DNA from: Plicaturopsis crispa FD-325 SS-3 | Lineage: Eukaryota; Basidiomycota; Agaricomycetes; Amylocorticiales; Amylocorticiaceae | Length of the DNA stretch: 64,000 nucleotides | Direction: 5' to 3' | Assembly: GCA_000827205.1 (NCBI GenBank) | Contig: KN832560.1 | Location: 218,370-282,369, forward strand | Shown here: positions 24,229-36,202 of the stretch, piece after piece | How the letters are laid out: each line of letters begins with the position of its first letter | Position numbering within the stretch: the stretch's first letter is position 1 | Notes under the pieces: generated by a model | Database searches by the model: none | Seen by the model: only the letters and a program-made list of their open reading frames with translations | Told to the model about the DNA's origin: nothing | Program-made: the position numbers and the translations under genes

Positions 24229-25541
24229 ATGGCCGCAATATTGGCCCAAGCGATTGACGGCAGCGTACTCGAGGGCGGCGGACAGCTTCTCCGGAATTCG
24301 GTAGCCCTCTCGGTACTCCTGGGCAAGCCAATATCTATCCATAAAGTACGCGATAGCAGGAAGCCTCCCGGACTAAAGAACCAGCATGCAGCCGGTGCGT
24401 AGAAGGTGTAACAGCATTTGTTGTGAGACTTACTGAGGAGCAGGCATAAGGCTGGCAGCGGAGATTTGTTCCGCAAAAACAACAGGCGTCCGGAATGGAT
24501 CCTGTGCAGTCGAATTCACGCCAGGTGCTATAAATGCGCCTGGGGCGTACACGGCAGATCCGGGCACTGCTGGATCGACAACACTCCTCCTGCAAGTCTC
24601 CTTCCCCTGCCTACTCTTCTCAAACCCATCAGCGGGTCCATCCACTCTACTTCTACATGGCGGGACAAATGCCTCACACGCCCCACAAATCGACTACTCG
24701 AAACACGTTTTCCTCCCATTCCTTCGACAGCACTTTGCGCTGAGGCCAAAGCTTGATATCCGCAAACGTGGGTACTTCCCGCGTGGCGGAGGCGCTGTCT
24801 ATTGCTCTATACCCCCCGTCACATCACCATTGCCCGCCGTGACTTTGCTTGAGCGCGGGGCCGTGAACTGCATCAAGGGTGAAGCGCACGTCGGCGGGCT
24901 ACCGGCGCGCATAGCATATGACATGAGTGGTGCTGCCAAGGCGCGACTCGCTGCCGCAGGAGTCTGTTCACCAGCGAACATCGCGATTACGGCGTACCGG
25001 GAAAAGGACGAACATAGCGTGGGACACGGCGGAGGCATAACTTTGTGGGCAGAGACGGAGGGCGGGTGTGTAATTGGAGGGAGCGCGCTGACCTCAAAAC
25101 GGGGCCAGGTCCCAGCCGACGTCGGGATTGAAGCAGCAGAGGAGCTATTGCGCAATCTCGAGCATGGTGGCTGCGTTGATGAGTATATGCAGGTAATTTA
25201 ATGATGCACTTGTGTGTTCCTGAGACCCATTGGCTCATTCTGCTATCTCTAGGACCAGATGATAATATTTTTGGCGTTGGCCGAAGGAACGTCGACTGTT
25301 CGAACGGGCCCTCTGACCCTGCATACACGGTGAGTAGCGAAGGATTTATGTCTGGATCTCACCCATCTGACAATTGAGCTGCAGGACTGCTATATGGGTT
25401 GCTGAACAACTCACAGATGCCGTGTTCGAGGTTGAGGAGCATGAATCTGGGCAGGCCACGATAAAGTGTACGGGAATAGGGCACATGTCGTCTCATGCTG
25501 AGATCCCTCCAGAAGAGTCAGACTCTGATACAGCTTTTTGA
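24229..25541 (+). CDS. RTCA: RNA 3'-terminal phosphate cyclase
   Basis: This enzyme converts RNA 3'-phosphates to 2',3'-cyclic phosphates using ATP. The start [30 protein letters not shown] is the family N-terminus (EGGGQ, RNS). After one intron come [10 protein letters not shown], then [44 protein letters not shown] and [16 protein letters not shown]. After two more introns come [17 protein letters not shown] and [17 protein letters not shown]. The His of TLHT sits where the cyclases have the adenylated histidine, which argues for a true cyclase rather than the inactive Rcl1 ribosome-biogenesis type. Length is about 360 residues, normal for the family. It stops DSDTAF. Confidence 0.93.
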
Positions 25542-25742
25542 ATTAATCCATCATCCTGTTCTATCCGAGCTACCGTTAGATGGTTTTGAAACGAAACGAA
25601 TGAGTGTTTGGAGTGTAGCGGCCTGACACAACGGACATTACACGCTGCGGCTTGTCCCGCGGCGTAACACAGCCGAACCCGATCCGGGACCGCTGACCAG
25701 CTTTAACCACGACCACGACGACCGCAACGACGAGCTCCCACC

Positions 25743-27234
25743 ATGGGTATCTTCAACCGAGCCTCTCGCCGGGAAAACACGAGTAGCAGCGGCGACTCGA
25801 ATTCGAATTCAGAGGCCAAGAAGGAAAAGGGGGGCTGGAGGCGACCTGCTAGTCGGTGCCGTTTCCCATTTCTCGCGCAGTTCACCATCCCAACATTTCT
25901 CGTGCAGACACCGCGTTCAAGCAGCAGCGACTGAAGGCATGGCAGCCCATCCTTACACCGAAGACCGTTCTCCCGACTCTGTTCATCATCGGTATAATAT
26001 TCGCGCCTATTGGAGGTTTGTTGGTATGGGGCAGTAGCAAAGTATGTGTCTTGACCGTGTCATTCTTGCTATAAAGAATTAGCTCATTGGGTGTGTCCCA
26101 GGTCACCGAAATTACACTGGACTATACCGACTGCGAGAAGCAGACGCCGTCGTCGTCAGGCTCTGATCTTTCGTTTACCACAATGCCAAATTACAATTAC
26201 CGACTACGTTCCTCTGACGCGGGTGCGCAATTCACCGCCCCCACATTCGCATTCCTCAGCAACACCACCGACTCGAACCCCGCGCAGAAGGGCCAGTGCA
26301 TCATTACCTTCCAGATCCCAGCAGACATGCAGGCGCCCGTATTCATGTACTACAAGCTCACGAAGTTCTACCAGAACCATCGGCGGTATGTGAAGAGCCT
26401 AGACTCCGATCAGCTCAAGGGCAAGGCTGTCAGCTTCAGCACGATCAGTAGCGGGGACTGCAAGCCGCTGGGGACTGTCGGCGACAAGATTATCTACCCG
26501 TGTGGGCTCATCGCCAACTCCGTTTTCAACGGTCAGTGAAACGGGTTCTCACTTGGTGCGCTCGGGCTCATTTCGCCGAATAGATACGCTGTCCAGTTTC
26601 CAATTCAACAACCCACCGGCAGGCGCATCCAATATCTACAACTTCTCGGAGACGGGAATTGCATGGCCAGGAGAGGCGAAGAAATATGCGTCGACTACGC
26701 AATACTCCCTCGACCAAATTGTTCCGCCACCGAACTGGGCTGCTCAGTATCCCAATAACTACACGGTCGACAACCCCCCGCCCGACCTCAAGAATAACGA
26801 GCACTTCCAGAACTGGATGCGCACCGCCGGCCTACCGACGTTCACAAAACTGTACGGGCGGAACGACAAAGATACACTGCTGAAGGGCACGTACAACATG
26901 ACCATCGACCTCAGTATGTATTCCTCGCTGTACCGTGCAAGCCAGGCATATACTAAATAAGTGAATAGCATTCCCCGTGCTCCCGTACAGCGGCACGAAA
27001 TCGGTCGTGATTTCGACAGTCTCGTGGATTGGGGGCAAGAATCCTTTCTTGGGATGGGCATACGTCGCGGCCGCGGGCATCTTCGTATTGCTCGCCATTG
27101 CCGGAACTGCGCGGCATCTCTTCAAGCCAAGGTACGTGGTCCTTACTGATCTTCCGGTATGCAAGCTAATAAAACCTCTCACTTGCTATTTTAGACGGCT
27201 TGGAGACATGTCGTTGTTGTCGTGGAACCAGTAG
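25743..27234 (+). CDS. CDC50: CDC50/LEM3 family flippase beta subunit
   Basis: CDC50 proteins pair with P4-ATPases that flip phospholipids in Golgi, endosome and plasma membranes. The start [16 protein letters not shown] is a cytosolic Ser-rich tail. An intron with an unusual GTCGGT donor leads to [16 protein letters not shown], then helix 1 ([24 protein letters not shown]). The ectodomain has [54 protein letters not shown] and [10 protein letters not shown], with several N-glycosylation sequons. A segment [32 protein letters not shown] precedes helix 2, and the protein ends [13 protein letters not shown]. About 400 residues are encoded. The cysteines that form the family disulfides are present. 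Confidence 0.95.
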
Positions 27235-27676
27235 CACTCGTTGTCTAAGGTGGATACCAAAGACTCTGGCAGTTGGTTATTTATGTACTCAGTAGTACTA
27301 GAATTTGCATGTAATACGCTCCTCTCCGTTGCGCCAACGGTGACCACGACCATAATCTCGCACTGTCATTTCTCGGGATGTAAAATCTGCAGGCAGTCAG
27401 GGACACCGGTTGACAATATTGCGTCGCAGTGCCTGGCGTCGGGAGACCACGATAGTACGCGTCGTGGTAGATGTAAACGGGTGGTGGGGGTCGCTCAGTG
27501 TACATGGCACGACCTCGGGGATCGGCGGGTGGAAGTCAAAGGACGTCTAGGGAACTTGAGGGGAATATCGAGATTTCATTTGCAGGGTGCAGGAATGAAT
27601 TGAAGGTCCAGGGGTCCGACATGATAATGAATTGATAGATACAGTCTATGAGATGTTGCGAGTTCGTTGCGAATAG
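27235..27676. other. Convergent 3' flank, CDC50 / MET8
   Basis: This 442-bp interval holds the 3' ends of both genes. A small perfect hairpin lies at 27326-27340 (CCGTTG, 3-nt loop, CAACGG). No gene is seen. Confidence 0.45.
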
Positions 27677-28507
27677 TTAATGCCGTCGGAGAACCAGTAG
27701 GACAAGCGCAGTAAAGGCCGCTCCGGCGGTGAAGCCAAGGACAGGCGGAAGGACGGTAGACGGCGTCGTTGCCTTCGCTGCTGCCCGTCGGCGGGCACCT
27801 CCAACCTCCTCCAGGGTAGGCACTGTGTCCTTCTCCCACCCAGCATCCAGTAGCTTGTTGATCATGGCGTCGTCGAGGAGAGCGAGGTCGTCCATTTCCC
27901 AGGATGTGCATACATCCACCATCCACCGCATCCGTCGTTTGCCCACTGCCCCTCCCACACCCGGTGCCCGCTTCTTCAATTGCGCCCTCAGCTCCCCTAC
28001 GCGCTCTATTGCGTCGCCTGCATTGGCCGGTAGGCTTTGCTCTATGCGGCGACGGATGATGTTGGCCAATTTAGGGCTCTGGCCGTTCGTAGATATCATA
28101 ATCTGAAGCGGGCCATCGCGAACCTGGGAGCCAAAGTAGAAGTCGCAGGATGGGGGTATATCCGCTGCGTTGACGGGGATTTTACGCGCTCTGCACATGG
28201 CGACGATCTCCCGCGAAAGCGCGACGTCGTCTACGGCCGTGAGCACCATGTCCGCACCTTCGAGCTCGTCCTCCCCAGAAAAGACACGATCGTGGTATGT
28301 TACGCGGTCTGAGTGTTCGATGAGGCGCGCGGTGAGTGGGTGGAGCCCGGCGCGAGGTGCGACTACGGTGACGAGAGCGTCCGCGACGAGGACTGATTCT
28401 ATGCGCCCCGACGCGACGTCGCCGCCGCCTACGACGAGGACGCGTTTATCTTTGAGTTGCCATGCTAAAAGCAAGGACCCGCCTCCAAGTTTGGCTGGGT
28501 CGGACAT
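27677..28507 (-). CDS. MET8: Siroheme synthase MET8 with C-terminal membrane segment
   Basis: Met8 makes siroheme for sulfite reductase: NAD-dependent precorrin-2 dehydrogenase and ferrochelatase activities in one protein. This is one intronless frame of 276 residues, close to the yeast length. ATG at 28507 gives MSDPAKLGGG and puts the Rossmann motif VVGGGDVASGR at the usual place. ADIPPSCDFYFGS carries the Asp that acts as general base in yeast Met8. NGQSPKLANIIRRRIE and a helical dimerisation region follow. The last 25 or so residues (VLPPVLGFTAGAAFTALVLLVLRRH) form a hydrophobic helix with a basic end, like a tail anchor, which would place the enzyme on a membrane. It is divergent from NUC1, 200 bp away. 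Confidence 0.93.
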   Translation of the reverse strand: MSDPAKLGGGSLLLAWQLKDKRVLVVGGGDVASGRIESVLVADALVTVVAPRAGLHPLTARLIEHSDRVTYHDRVFSGEDELEGADMVLTAVDDVALSREIVAMCRARKIPVNAADIPPSCDFYFGSQVRDGPLQIMISTNGQSPKLANIIRRRIEQSLPANAGDAIERVGELRAQLKKRAPGVGGAVGKRRMRWMVDVCTSWEMDDLALLDDAMINKLLDAGWEKDTVPTLEEVGGARRRAAAKATTPSTVLPPVLGFTAGAAFTALVLLVLRRH

Positions 28508-28707
28508 AGCGGTTGTGGTAGAAGAAATGAAAATGGGCGGCAGCAACGGAAACGACGATCGGCGATGCTACGGATCGGCAAAGTCGCCGAATCCGGGTCG
28601 CGTCAAATTGTCCGAGGCGGCGCGTCCAAGAACACATCTCTCAGTCTGCATCTACCGTCGTGTCGAGCACGAACGGCCCTCTGGTCAAGCTGTCGCCTCT
28701 CTCGAAA

Positions 28708-30141
28708 ATGTCGGGCTCGACACTTCTTCACGCGGCATTTTTCGCCGTCGGTGCTGTCGTCGGCGGAGGTGTAGTCACCGCTGTCAGCAGCTCAAAGAAA
28801 CGCGAAGTCCCGGCGGTTTCAGCGGTGCCGGCGAGCAAGCCAGCTATCGTGCAGATGGGACCTAGTGGGCATGCGCAAATATCTACAGCTGCGGGTGTTT
28901 CTGCTCTAGCGTCCTCGGTGCTGAAGTACGGGAACCCAGGCAAGCTCTCATTGAGTCCTGCAGTTTCTACCGCTTACCTTCTACTAGGGCCCATATCGGA
29001 TACATTGGTTCGGAAAGCGTATGTCGCTGCCTATGACAGGCGGCTACGGCACCCAGCTTGGGTGAATATTCCTTGCAATTTCTGCATAATGTCGCGTCCA
29101 CTAACCACTGCTGCACACTAGACAGCAGAGCATTTGACTTTGGCGTCCCTTGGGCGTTCCTCCCTCGTCCCTGCTGTTGAAGGTGCATCGGGAGACCGGT
29201 CGAAATCTGTCTTTGTTGAGGATGAGTCCTTGCCTAGCATGTTCCGAGCGAAGCTACAGGATTATTTCCGCAGTGGATATGACCGCGGACATATGTATGA
29301 TTTCCTTTCTGTCCCAAGGACGCTGGAAGGGCGTTGCAGCTAATCGCATATCGTCAGGGTACCGGCTGCAGACGCCAAATCCTCTCAGGTGTGTCCGACT
29401 CATCTGCTCTCATGCATGCATGCTTACGTTTGGCCAGGAAGCTATGAACGAGACGTTTCTCCTGTCTAACATTGCCCCTCAAGTCGGAGCGGGCTTCAAC
29501 CGCCACTGTTAGCTCATACATTCTCATCCCATGCGCAGCGTCTGACTATTTCCATGTAGACTGGGCGTATCTGGAGGACTGGTGTCGCCGCCTGACTGGA
29601 TCCTTTGCAGATGTCTACGTCTTTACGGTACCATTATACCTCCCGCGTCTGGAGGCAGACGGGAAGTGGCGTGTGGTAAGACCAGTATCTCAGTACCATT
29701 GGACGTCCGAGTTCTGAATACCTTTCTTCCACGCAGACCCACGAGGTAATTGGATCGCCACCCAACGTTGCTGTTCCAACCCACTTCGCAAAAGTCGTTC
29801 TTACGACAAAGCCTTCGTCTCCGTCCACCCCCGATGTGCTCGAGGTCTCGACAGGCGCGTTTGTGCTCCCGAATGCTATCATACCGGATGATGCGCCTCT
29901 CGAAAGTTTCATAATGCCCGGTAACGCTTTTCATCCCCTCCGAGCGTCGAATCATCACTCACGTCCGTCAAAATTAGTTGAGGCTGTTGAGCGCGCAGCC
30001 GGCCTTACCCTTTTCTCCGACGCGGTGAAGGCGGGGTCGAAACACATATGCCAAAGCACAAAATGCTCAGTCATTGTTCGCAAATTCGATGACGCCCAGA
30101 AGAGGCCAGAAATGCGGAGAGCAATATCGGCTCCTCGTTAG
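28708..30141 (+). CDS. NUC1: Mitochondrial endonuclease G (NUC1)
   Basis: NUC1 is a DNA/RNA non-specific nuclease of the mitochondrial inner membrane and intermembrane space. The ATG at 28708 gives MSGSTLLHAAFFAVGAVVGGGVV, a membrane-targeting segment. The nuclease domain follows: KYGNPG-PISDTLVRKAYVAAYDRRLRHPAW-TAEHLT, then SGYDRGHM with the catalytic His of the DRGH motif, VPAADAKSSQ on a 31-nt exon, and EAMNETFLLSNIAPQ with the Asn of the metal site. It ends in SVIVRKFDD and stops AISAPR. Eight or so introns are present. The first, at 28940-28987, is a GC-AG intron of 48 nt with a good AG|GCAAGC donor; retained, it would add 16 residues in frame. Confidence 0.93.
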
Positions 30142-30298
30142 CCATATATAATTCGATGCAATGCATTTTCACCATATACACACTGGCGAGAATCACTAAG
30201 TCTAAGAGTGGAGGGCCAGTGGTAGTATTAATTATATCCCGAGTATAGATGGTAAACTCCCTAGAACAACGATACCGCAGGGACATGCACATGCGACT

Positions 30299-31356
30299 TT
30301 AGAAGTCTGACAACATGTCCTTGACCGCTAGCCAGTAGGTCTGGTCCACGCGCGACTCGATCTCCTCTTTCGTCAACCACGCAAAGTCGGCTACCTGTTT
30401 TCCATCTACGCGGACTTGGCCTGATAATATATGGGCTTTGAAGAAGAACGTAACGGGCTAAGTAAAACTGTCGTTAGTTGAAGTGCGCGAACGCGATGGA
30501 AAGACGTTAAATACCGAGGGTGCTGAGCTGCTCGTAGAGGACGGTGTCGATGACGCCTTGTGCATGCCTATAGGGTTTTTGCTGACGATCCAACTGTCCA
30601 TGAAAGAGCCGCACTCTGCAATCAGGTCACGCTCTGCAGCCTAGAGAAAGGTTGACGTTACTCCACGCGTCTTGCAGATGAAGACGACGTAAGCCCTACC
30701 TGGTGCAGGTATTCTTGGTGCTCGACCCCTCCTTCCGGGAACCTCCAAGCCTCCTTCCCGGACTCCTTGAGCAATAGATACAGGTTCCGCTGCCCCTGCC
30801 GGTCCAAGCTCTGCACATCTCCCTTGATGTCTGCTGGGTGTATCCGTGGCTGGGGTTCCTCCTGCTCCTCCTCCTGATACTCTTCTACCTCCGGAGGAGC
30901 CTGTTCGTCGGTCTCGACAATGCTCTGCTCCTCCGCGCCGAAAGGTGCACCAAACGCGAGCTTTTCTCGCTCCCGTTCTTCCTCCTTGAACCGCGTCTCG
31001 AGAATGGACCCCGGTTTGAAATAGAATTCGTAAGGCAATGGATTATGCAGCGCGCGCTGGATACGCGCTTGGTACGCGTAGTAGGCAGCCTCGAAGTCCG
31101 TGGGTGTCCGTGTTATTATAGGAGACCGGTTCAGTATGATAGCTGTCCGAAGATTCGAGCGCGCATCCTTGCGTTTTGGAACCACAGCCGGGGCAGACAC
31201 TGAAGCAGAAGTCGACGAGTCGGTCGCCGCGGCGGATGCCAGTGAACGGCACCAGTGCGCTGTAAGTCGGTCAGGCAACGCGCACAACGCCATGCAGGGA
31301 GCTAACGCACCCTTTTTCTGGCTTCTACACGAAGTCAAGACATTTCTGGAGAACAT
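30299..31356 (-). CDS. MRPL17: Mitochondrial large-subunit ribosomal protein mL46
   Basis: This is a mitoribosome large-subunit protein with a Nudix-like fold. The start MFSRNVLTSCRSQKK is a basic, hydroxylated presequence. A 51-nt intron in frame (GTGCGT to TTACAG, about 31263-31313) is removed to give AHWCRSLASAA. The mL46 N-terminal domain follows: TAIILNRSPIITRTPTDFEAAYYAYQ, LPYEFYFKPGS. A Glu-rich insert precedes the Nudix-like part (NLYLLLKESGKEAWRFPEGG, HQAAERDLIAECG). The end is VTFFFKAHILSG, FAWLTKEEIE, then DMLSDF. The catalytic Nudix box is degenerate, as in other mL46 proteins. It shares a 156-bp divergent promoter with VMA13. Confidence 0.92.
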
Positions 31357-31512
31357 AGCCCACTGCAGCACACGGCTTGAGAGAATTCCAGGTCTATGTT
31401 TCGGCGTCACAGCAGACGGAGGAGGAAAAGTTGACCGTGCGAATCTTGTCCATTTTGGGCTTCCCCTCATACCGGGAGTCTTGCAGGTTCAGGATTGCGG
31501 ACGAACGCAACG

Positions 31513-33392
31513 ATGTCGGTCTCACTCGTCTCTAATGCCTACCTCGACGAGAGCTCTGCCAAGATCCGCTCGAAGCCCGTTCCATGGGAGGTGAAATCGC
31601 GCTCCGATTTACTTGGCTTGAACACTACTGACAACGCGTTTAGGGCTACCAGCGCGCCGGTCTGGTTACCTCGGATGAGCTCGCACTGATCAAGAAAGTG
31701 GACAGGCAGCCCCGGGCGAAGATAGAGTCGATCCTTCTCTCGGACGGTCCCAAATATGCCCAGCTATACCTGCGGCTCCTCAAGAAAACGTCGGGACGCG
31801 ATACTATGTCGTGCATACTCGTCCTAATAGCAGATGCCCTGGCTGGTGCGTGGTCGTCTCGCACTTCCTCACAAGCGCACACAATAACGTGCCTAATGCA
31901 TACTCAGACCATGATGAGCGCATCCCACTATTCACGAAGGCTGGAGCCAGCGACCCCGATCTACCATACGGACCTCTGCTCAGGTATGTGATGTATTGAG
32001 CCGCATATACGGACATGAATGCCGACATCGTACCTGCAGAACACTGGAAGCACAGTCTGCTGATGACTTTGTGCAGCTGAAAGCATCCCAAATACTCACA
32101 GTATTACTGAGGTGAGTCGTTAGAATCCAAGACAATTGTCCTAACTAACTAGTTGGTAGCTCTGAAACCACACCTTTACAACCACAATATCTGCAGCCAT
32201 TCTTGACTTTACTGGCCTCGCTTGTCCAAGGCTCATCCCAGGACAAGCGTGATGTTGGCGTCCAATGTCTCGAAGCACTGCTCGCCCGCCCAGAATGCCG
32301 AAAGGCCGTTTGGTCAATCCCGAGCATTATCTCTGGGTAACTATCTGCTCTCCCGCCATATATGGAATCACAAACTCATCGAACTTCCCGCTTGCTCAGT
32401 CTAGTTGACATATTGAAGGAGAAGCCAGGCCCACAAATGAGCTATCAGGTCGCTTTCTGCTTCTGGCTGTTGTCATTCGAGCAAGAGGTTGCAGAGCAAA
32501 TTAACAAGTACGTCCGAGCAGTCTCGGTATGGATTCATTGCTCACGAATACCCTCAGGAAATACGACATCATTCCACTTCTAACTGGGATAGCTCAGGCC
32601 GCAGTGAAAGAGAAAGTGATACGAGTCATTGTTGCCACCTTCCGAGTAAGCAAACTCGTGGTAGGAATGAATCTACCCTCCCTCTAACATTCTTTCAGAA
32701 TCTTGTCACCAAAGCGCCTTCCGCCAACCTCCCTGCTATGCTTGTCGCGCAACTACTTCCCTTCGTCAAGAACCTTTGCACCAGGAAATGGTCGGACGAG
32801 GACGTCATTGATGATGTCCAGTTCCTTCGAGACGAACTAAACACAAATTTCCAAAGTCTAACGTATGTTGTTACACTGCCTAAAAGTTTTGACACTTATT
32901 TACTTTGCGGCACCTTCATCTAGGACCTACGACGAATACAGCTCTGAGCTAACCTCTGGGCATTTGTCCTGGACACCTGTCCACGAATCCGATGATTTCT
33001 GGAAGGAGAACGCGACCAAACTGAACGACAAAGATTACGAGCAACTAAAGTACGTTTGTTATAAATGCGACACATCATCTTAGCCCCCCGATACTGACCT
33101 CTCAATCCACAGGACTTTGATCAGCCTGCTCAAAGAGTCGACCGATGCAACGGTACTTGCGGTTGCCGCGCATGATATCGGACAGTATGTCAGGCATTAT
33201 GAGCGGGGAAAGAAGTACGCGATTCACTTTCGACGCGCCGATCGCGTCTCACTGACCTGTTCTAGGGTGGTGACAGACTTGGGCGCGAAGACGAGGGTCA
33301 TGGAGCTCATGACACACAAGGACTCGGATGTCCGCTACCGAGCATTGCTCTCTGTACAGCAGCTCGTGAGTCAGCCCTGGGTAACGGTTTGA
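31513..33392 (+). CDS. VMA13: V-type ATPase subunit H
   Basis: Subunit H couples and regulates the peripheral V1 sector of the vacuolar proton pump. The start is MSVSLVSNAYLDESSAKIRS. HEAT/armadillo-type helices follow across ten or so exons: LIKKVDRQPRAKIESILLSDGPKYAQLYLRLL, TLLASLVQGSSQDKRDVGVQCLEALLARPECR and MSYQVAFCFWLLSFEQEVAEQIN. The C-terminal domain has the strongly conserved DDVQFLRDEL, FWKENATKLNDKDYEQLKTLISLL, AHDIGQYVRHYERGKKVV and GAKTRVMELMTHKDSDVRYRALLSVQQLV. The protein is about 440 residues, the normal size. The first exon joins as PVPWE-GYQRAG over a GTGAAA donor. Its 5' end faces mL46. Confidence 0.94.
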
Positions 33393-33541
33393 TTCGAGCT
33401 ATTTGTACAGTACATACCTGGGGGGCGGCTAATGGGACTTTCAACGCACCATGTCATTTCAGACTGTATCATATTCGTTCCGAGGTATGTGCATCCACTG
33501 ATATTCAAAGCAAGAAGGAACATGCGTAGGGAGTTCGACGT

Positions 33542-35734
33542 TTATGTGTTAACCCAGAATTCGCCGATGATATCCCACTCCTTTAATGTCCGTACATCCG
33601 ATTGTCGCTGACTACCAGTGTCGTCTCGGCGCCCATCTACCAAAGTGCTCGCGCCATCATCATCTCCATCATCGACCTTGTCCTCGACGAGCAGTATTCT
33701 CAGTCCGCCCGCCGTGACAAATCCTTTTCGCAAAGGTAAATAGGTCAGCTCGAATTCCCGAACTGCCTCCGCCTTCGCTGGGGTACTCTCAAATCCTGAG
33801 GGTGATCCACTTTGGGCGGAAAGAGTGATGGGGTCCAGGAATATCGTAGACGTCCCCAAAAACACTACACCCTGTAATGCCACTTGCTGTCCTTCTTTCC
33901 GCTCTAAGAATGGCGGGGGCAAAGTGACCGCACCGCCGTCATTTGTTTGTTGTTCTGCGTCCCAGCCGCTGTCCACCTGTTGCCGAGGAGAGGCCACGAG
34001 CAATTTCTGCTCTGCTAGCGCGTAGTTGAAGGTTCCGCGGCTGGGTGTCATTGTCGGTGACGGCGTCGAGAATCCCGAGGATGGTAGGCGAGGACTAAAT
34101 GCTTCTGGGGCAACAACCGGCCCAGGTGGAGGCGGTCGTGGCGGCTGCAAGTGCTGTACCACGAGGGAGACAACGCGCTCCTTCCCGTCCCGCGGTACGG
34201 CAGCCGACACTGTCAGAGCAACTTTGATGTTGAATGGCTTTTCGACGGTAATGCTTTCCCGGTCGACGTGTGTCGCACAAATGTCTGCATCGATCTCGAG
34301 GACGGGATTCGGAATGGGTGTAGGGGTCAACGGCGGGAGCGGCGGCGCGGTAGAAGTTGGACTGAATGCAGCAAACGATGATGCGCTGGGGGATTGTGGG
34401 CGAGCAGGTACGCTCATGGGTCGGCGATATGGTGCAGGCGACGCAGGTCTGTAAGGGGCGGGCCCGGCAGGTGGTGTCCCGGGGCGCGATGGGGCTATCG
34501 ACGGTGAACGCACGCGGGGAGGCGTGACAGTAGGCGGGCCCGGGGCTTTCTGCAGGTATAATGGGAGCGCTGAGGCGGGCTGCTGCACGAGGGCTAAAAG
34601 GGGTATACGACGAGATAGCATCTACACGATCGTCAGTTTTCCGATGTATTCGGCATGTTCAAGAGTGCTCACGGAGGTCAGTAATCGACCAGGCTCCCCG
34701 TAACCTGACCGCCAAGAGATGTCTAGTCGACCAAGAGGAATGATGGTCCCTGGGGCATGATTTATAGGGAACGACGGCAAAGTCAGAGGGTTGAGGATAT
34801 ATATATACTGTCGCATATCCTGTGGCTGCATCAGTGCTGAGGACCCTGTGAATAGACCCTCTTTCGTGCTGTCATCGAGGGTGTCTGTATAGTCAACGCG
34901 CCATCCTTCGGCACACTCGAAGCGCATGCGCTCAAACCACATAGAGTCTTGCGTGAGGTTCTGTATGTGCACTTCGAGAAACACCTTATGTCGTTCGGTT
35001 GGAGAAAGTGTCCCCGACGGCGATCGCGGGGTATGGACTTTGGTCTTCACCGAAAGCGGGTTCGTCACCTAATGACGCGTATAAGCCGGAGTAAATCCTT
35101 GATGTATAAAGCTGGTGCATACAGCGAATTTATAGAATTTTCGGAAACTCTGAAGGTTCGGGTCGTTTGCATCCTCTGCGGAACCTGGAATGTGCCTCGC
35201 ATTTGGCGGTAGCCGGTACGTGATGGTACAGGCCAAAACATGCTGTCCAAGCTCCTTGATTTCATGGTGAACGATGCTCTCCATCGTTTCTCCAGCAGCG
35301 AGTCGATGGCTCGGTCCTCCTAGATCGGCCAATATGTGTTTGGAGGAAGCTGTTTGCATTTCTACCTTGAGGTTGACGGCTTCAATGTCGACGTTAGCCT
35401 CATTATTGACGCATAGACAGCTAGAAAACGTCTCTCCAAGCTGTATAGAGCCAAACGAGGACGGCAATGTCAAGAGCTCCGACGCATGTGTGAGGTCGCG
35501 TAGAGTCTTTGGGTGGCCTGGCAAGGGTGCCTTGCCTTGCAGCGAAAGTACGGAGGCCGTAGAGTGGGCAGAAAAAGACGGCGAGCTGGAGAAGAATGGC
35601 TGCCATGCGCTAGCCAATGCAGGTCTCTGTACGAGGTTTCGTCAGTGGTTGACGATCCAGCATACCGAATGAGACTGACCACGCACTGAAACGCGCATAA
35701 CTTTCAGCGACAAGAAGTGGCCTGGTCCCTCCAT
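33542..35734 (-). CDS. TRAPPC13: TRAPP complex subunit TRAPPC13-like
   Basis: TRAPPC13 (DUF974) is an adaptor subunit of metazoan and filamentous-fungal TRAPP complexes that activate Rab GTPases at the Golgi. I start at 35734 (MEGPGHFLSLKVMRVS) because LSLKVMR is the family's first conserved motif; the later ATG at 35698 would cut it. The core follows: LTLPSSFGSIQLGETFSSCLCVNNEANVDIEAVNLKVEMQTAS, HEIKELGQHVLACTITYR, FRKFYKF, then FLEVHIQNLTQDSMWFERMRFE and QDMRQYIYILNP. A long Pro/Ser-rich insert (about 34350-34560) and a beta-rich tail end KEWDIIGEFWVNT. The Pro-rich insert is probably disordered. It converges on VMA13 and is divergent from OXA1. Confidence 0.87.
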
Positions 35735-36202
35735 ATTGGCCAAGCTGAGACACCAGTAGATCTGTGCAAGTCTAACGAGAAATTTGCAAGCCTCCGCTTA
35801 GCCAGTGCACCTGTCGAATTGTGTCGATGAAAGTTCGGTTTCAGGTAGCAGATACTGAGCAGATACTGGCGGGAGCGGGGAAAGACAATCCACGTGCGTG
35901 TCGTCGCGGCGCTCGTCCGCACCGCGGCACCTCAACTTTTTCCTCGACGCAAGACCGGACGGCGTACTCGACTATCGAGCTCGGAATTGTGCTCTTGTCT
36001 TGCTCTTCTCTGCGAGATTCTGCACAGCTCAAAGTATCTGGGATACCACAGGAGGGTCATTCGCGTTTGACGCGTCTATTAAATGGCACTACCCAGAATG
36101 TTCACGGCAGGGATGCCGTCGAACGGTCTACGTGTTACAGGGAGCAGGTACGTCTCGATTATCTGACATGGTGCACAACTAAATGTTCCATTTCTTAGAC
36201 AA
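35735..36202. promoter_or_regulatory. Divergent promoter, TRAPPC13 / OXA1
   Basis: This is 468 bp between start codons. Several short frames here have no domain. No TATA box or repeat stands out. Confidence 0.4.

Noticed and set aside
35898-36198. Open frames between TRAPPC13 and OXA1
   Set aside because: None carries a domain or good start. The OXA1 presequence exon at 36203 is well supported without them.
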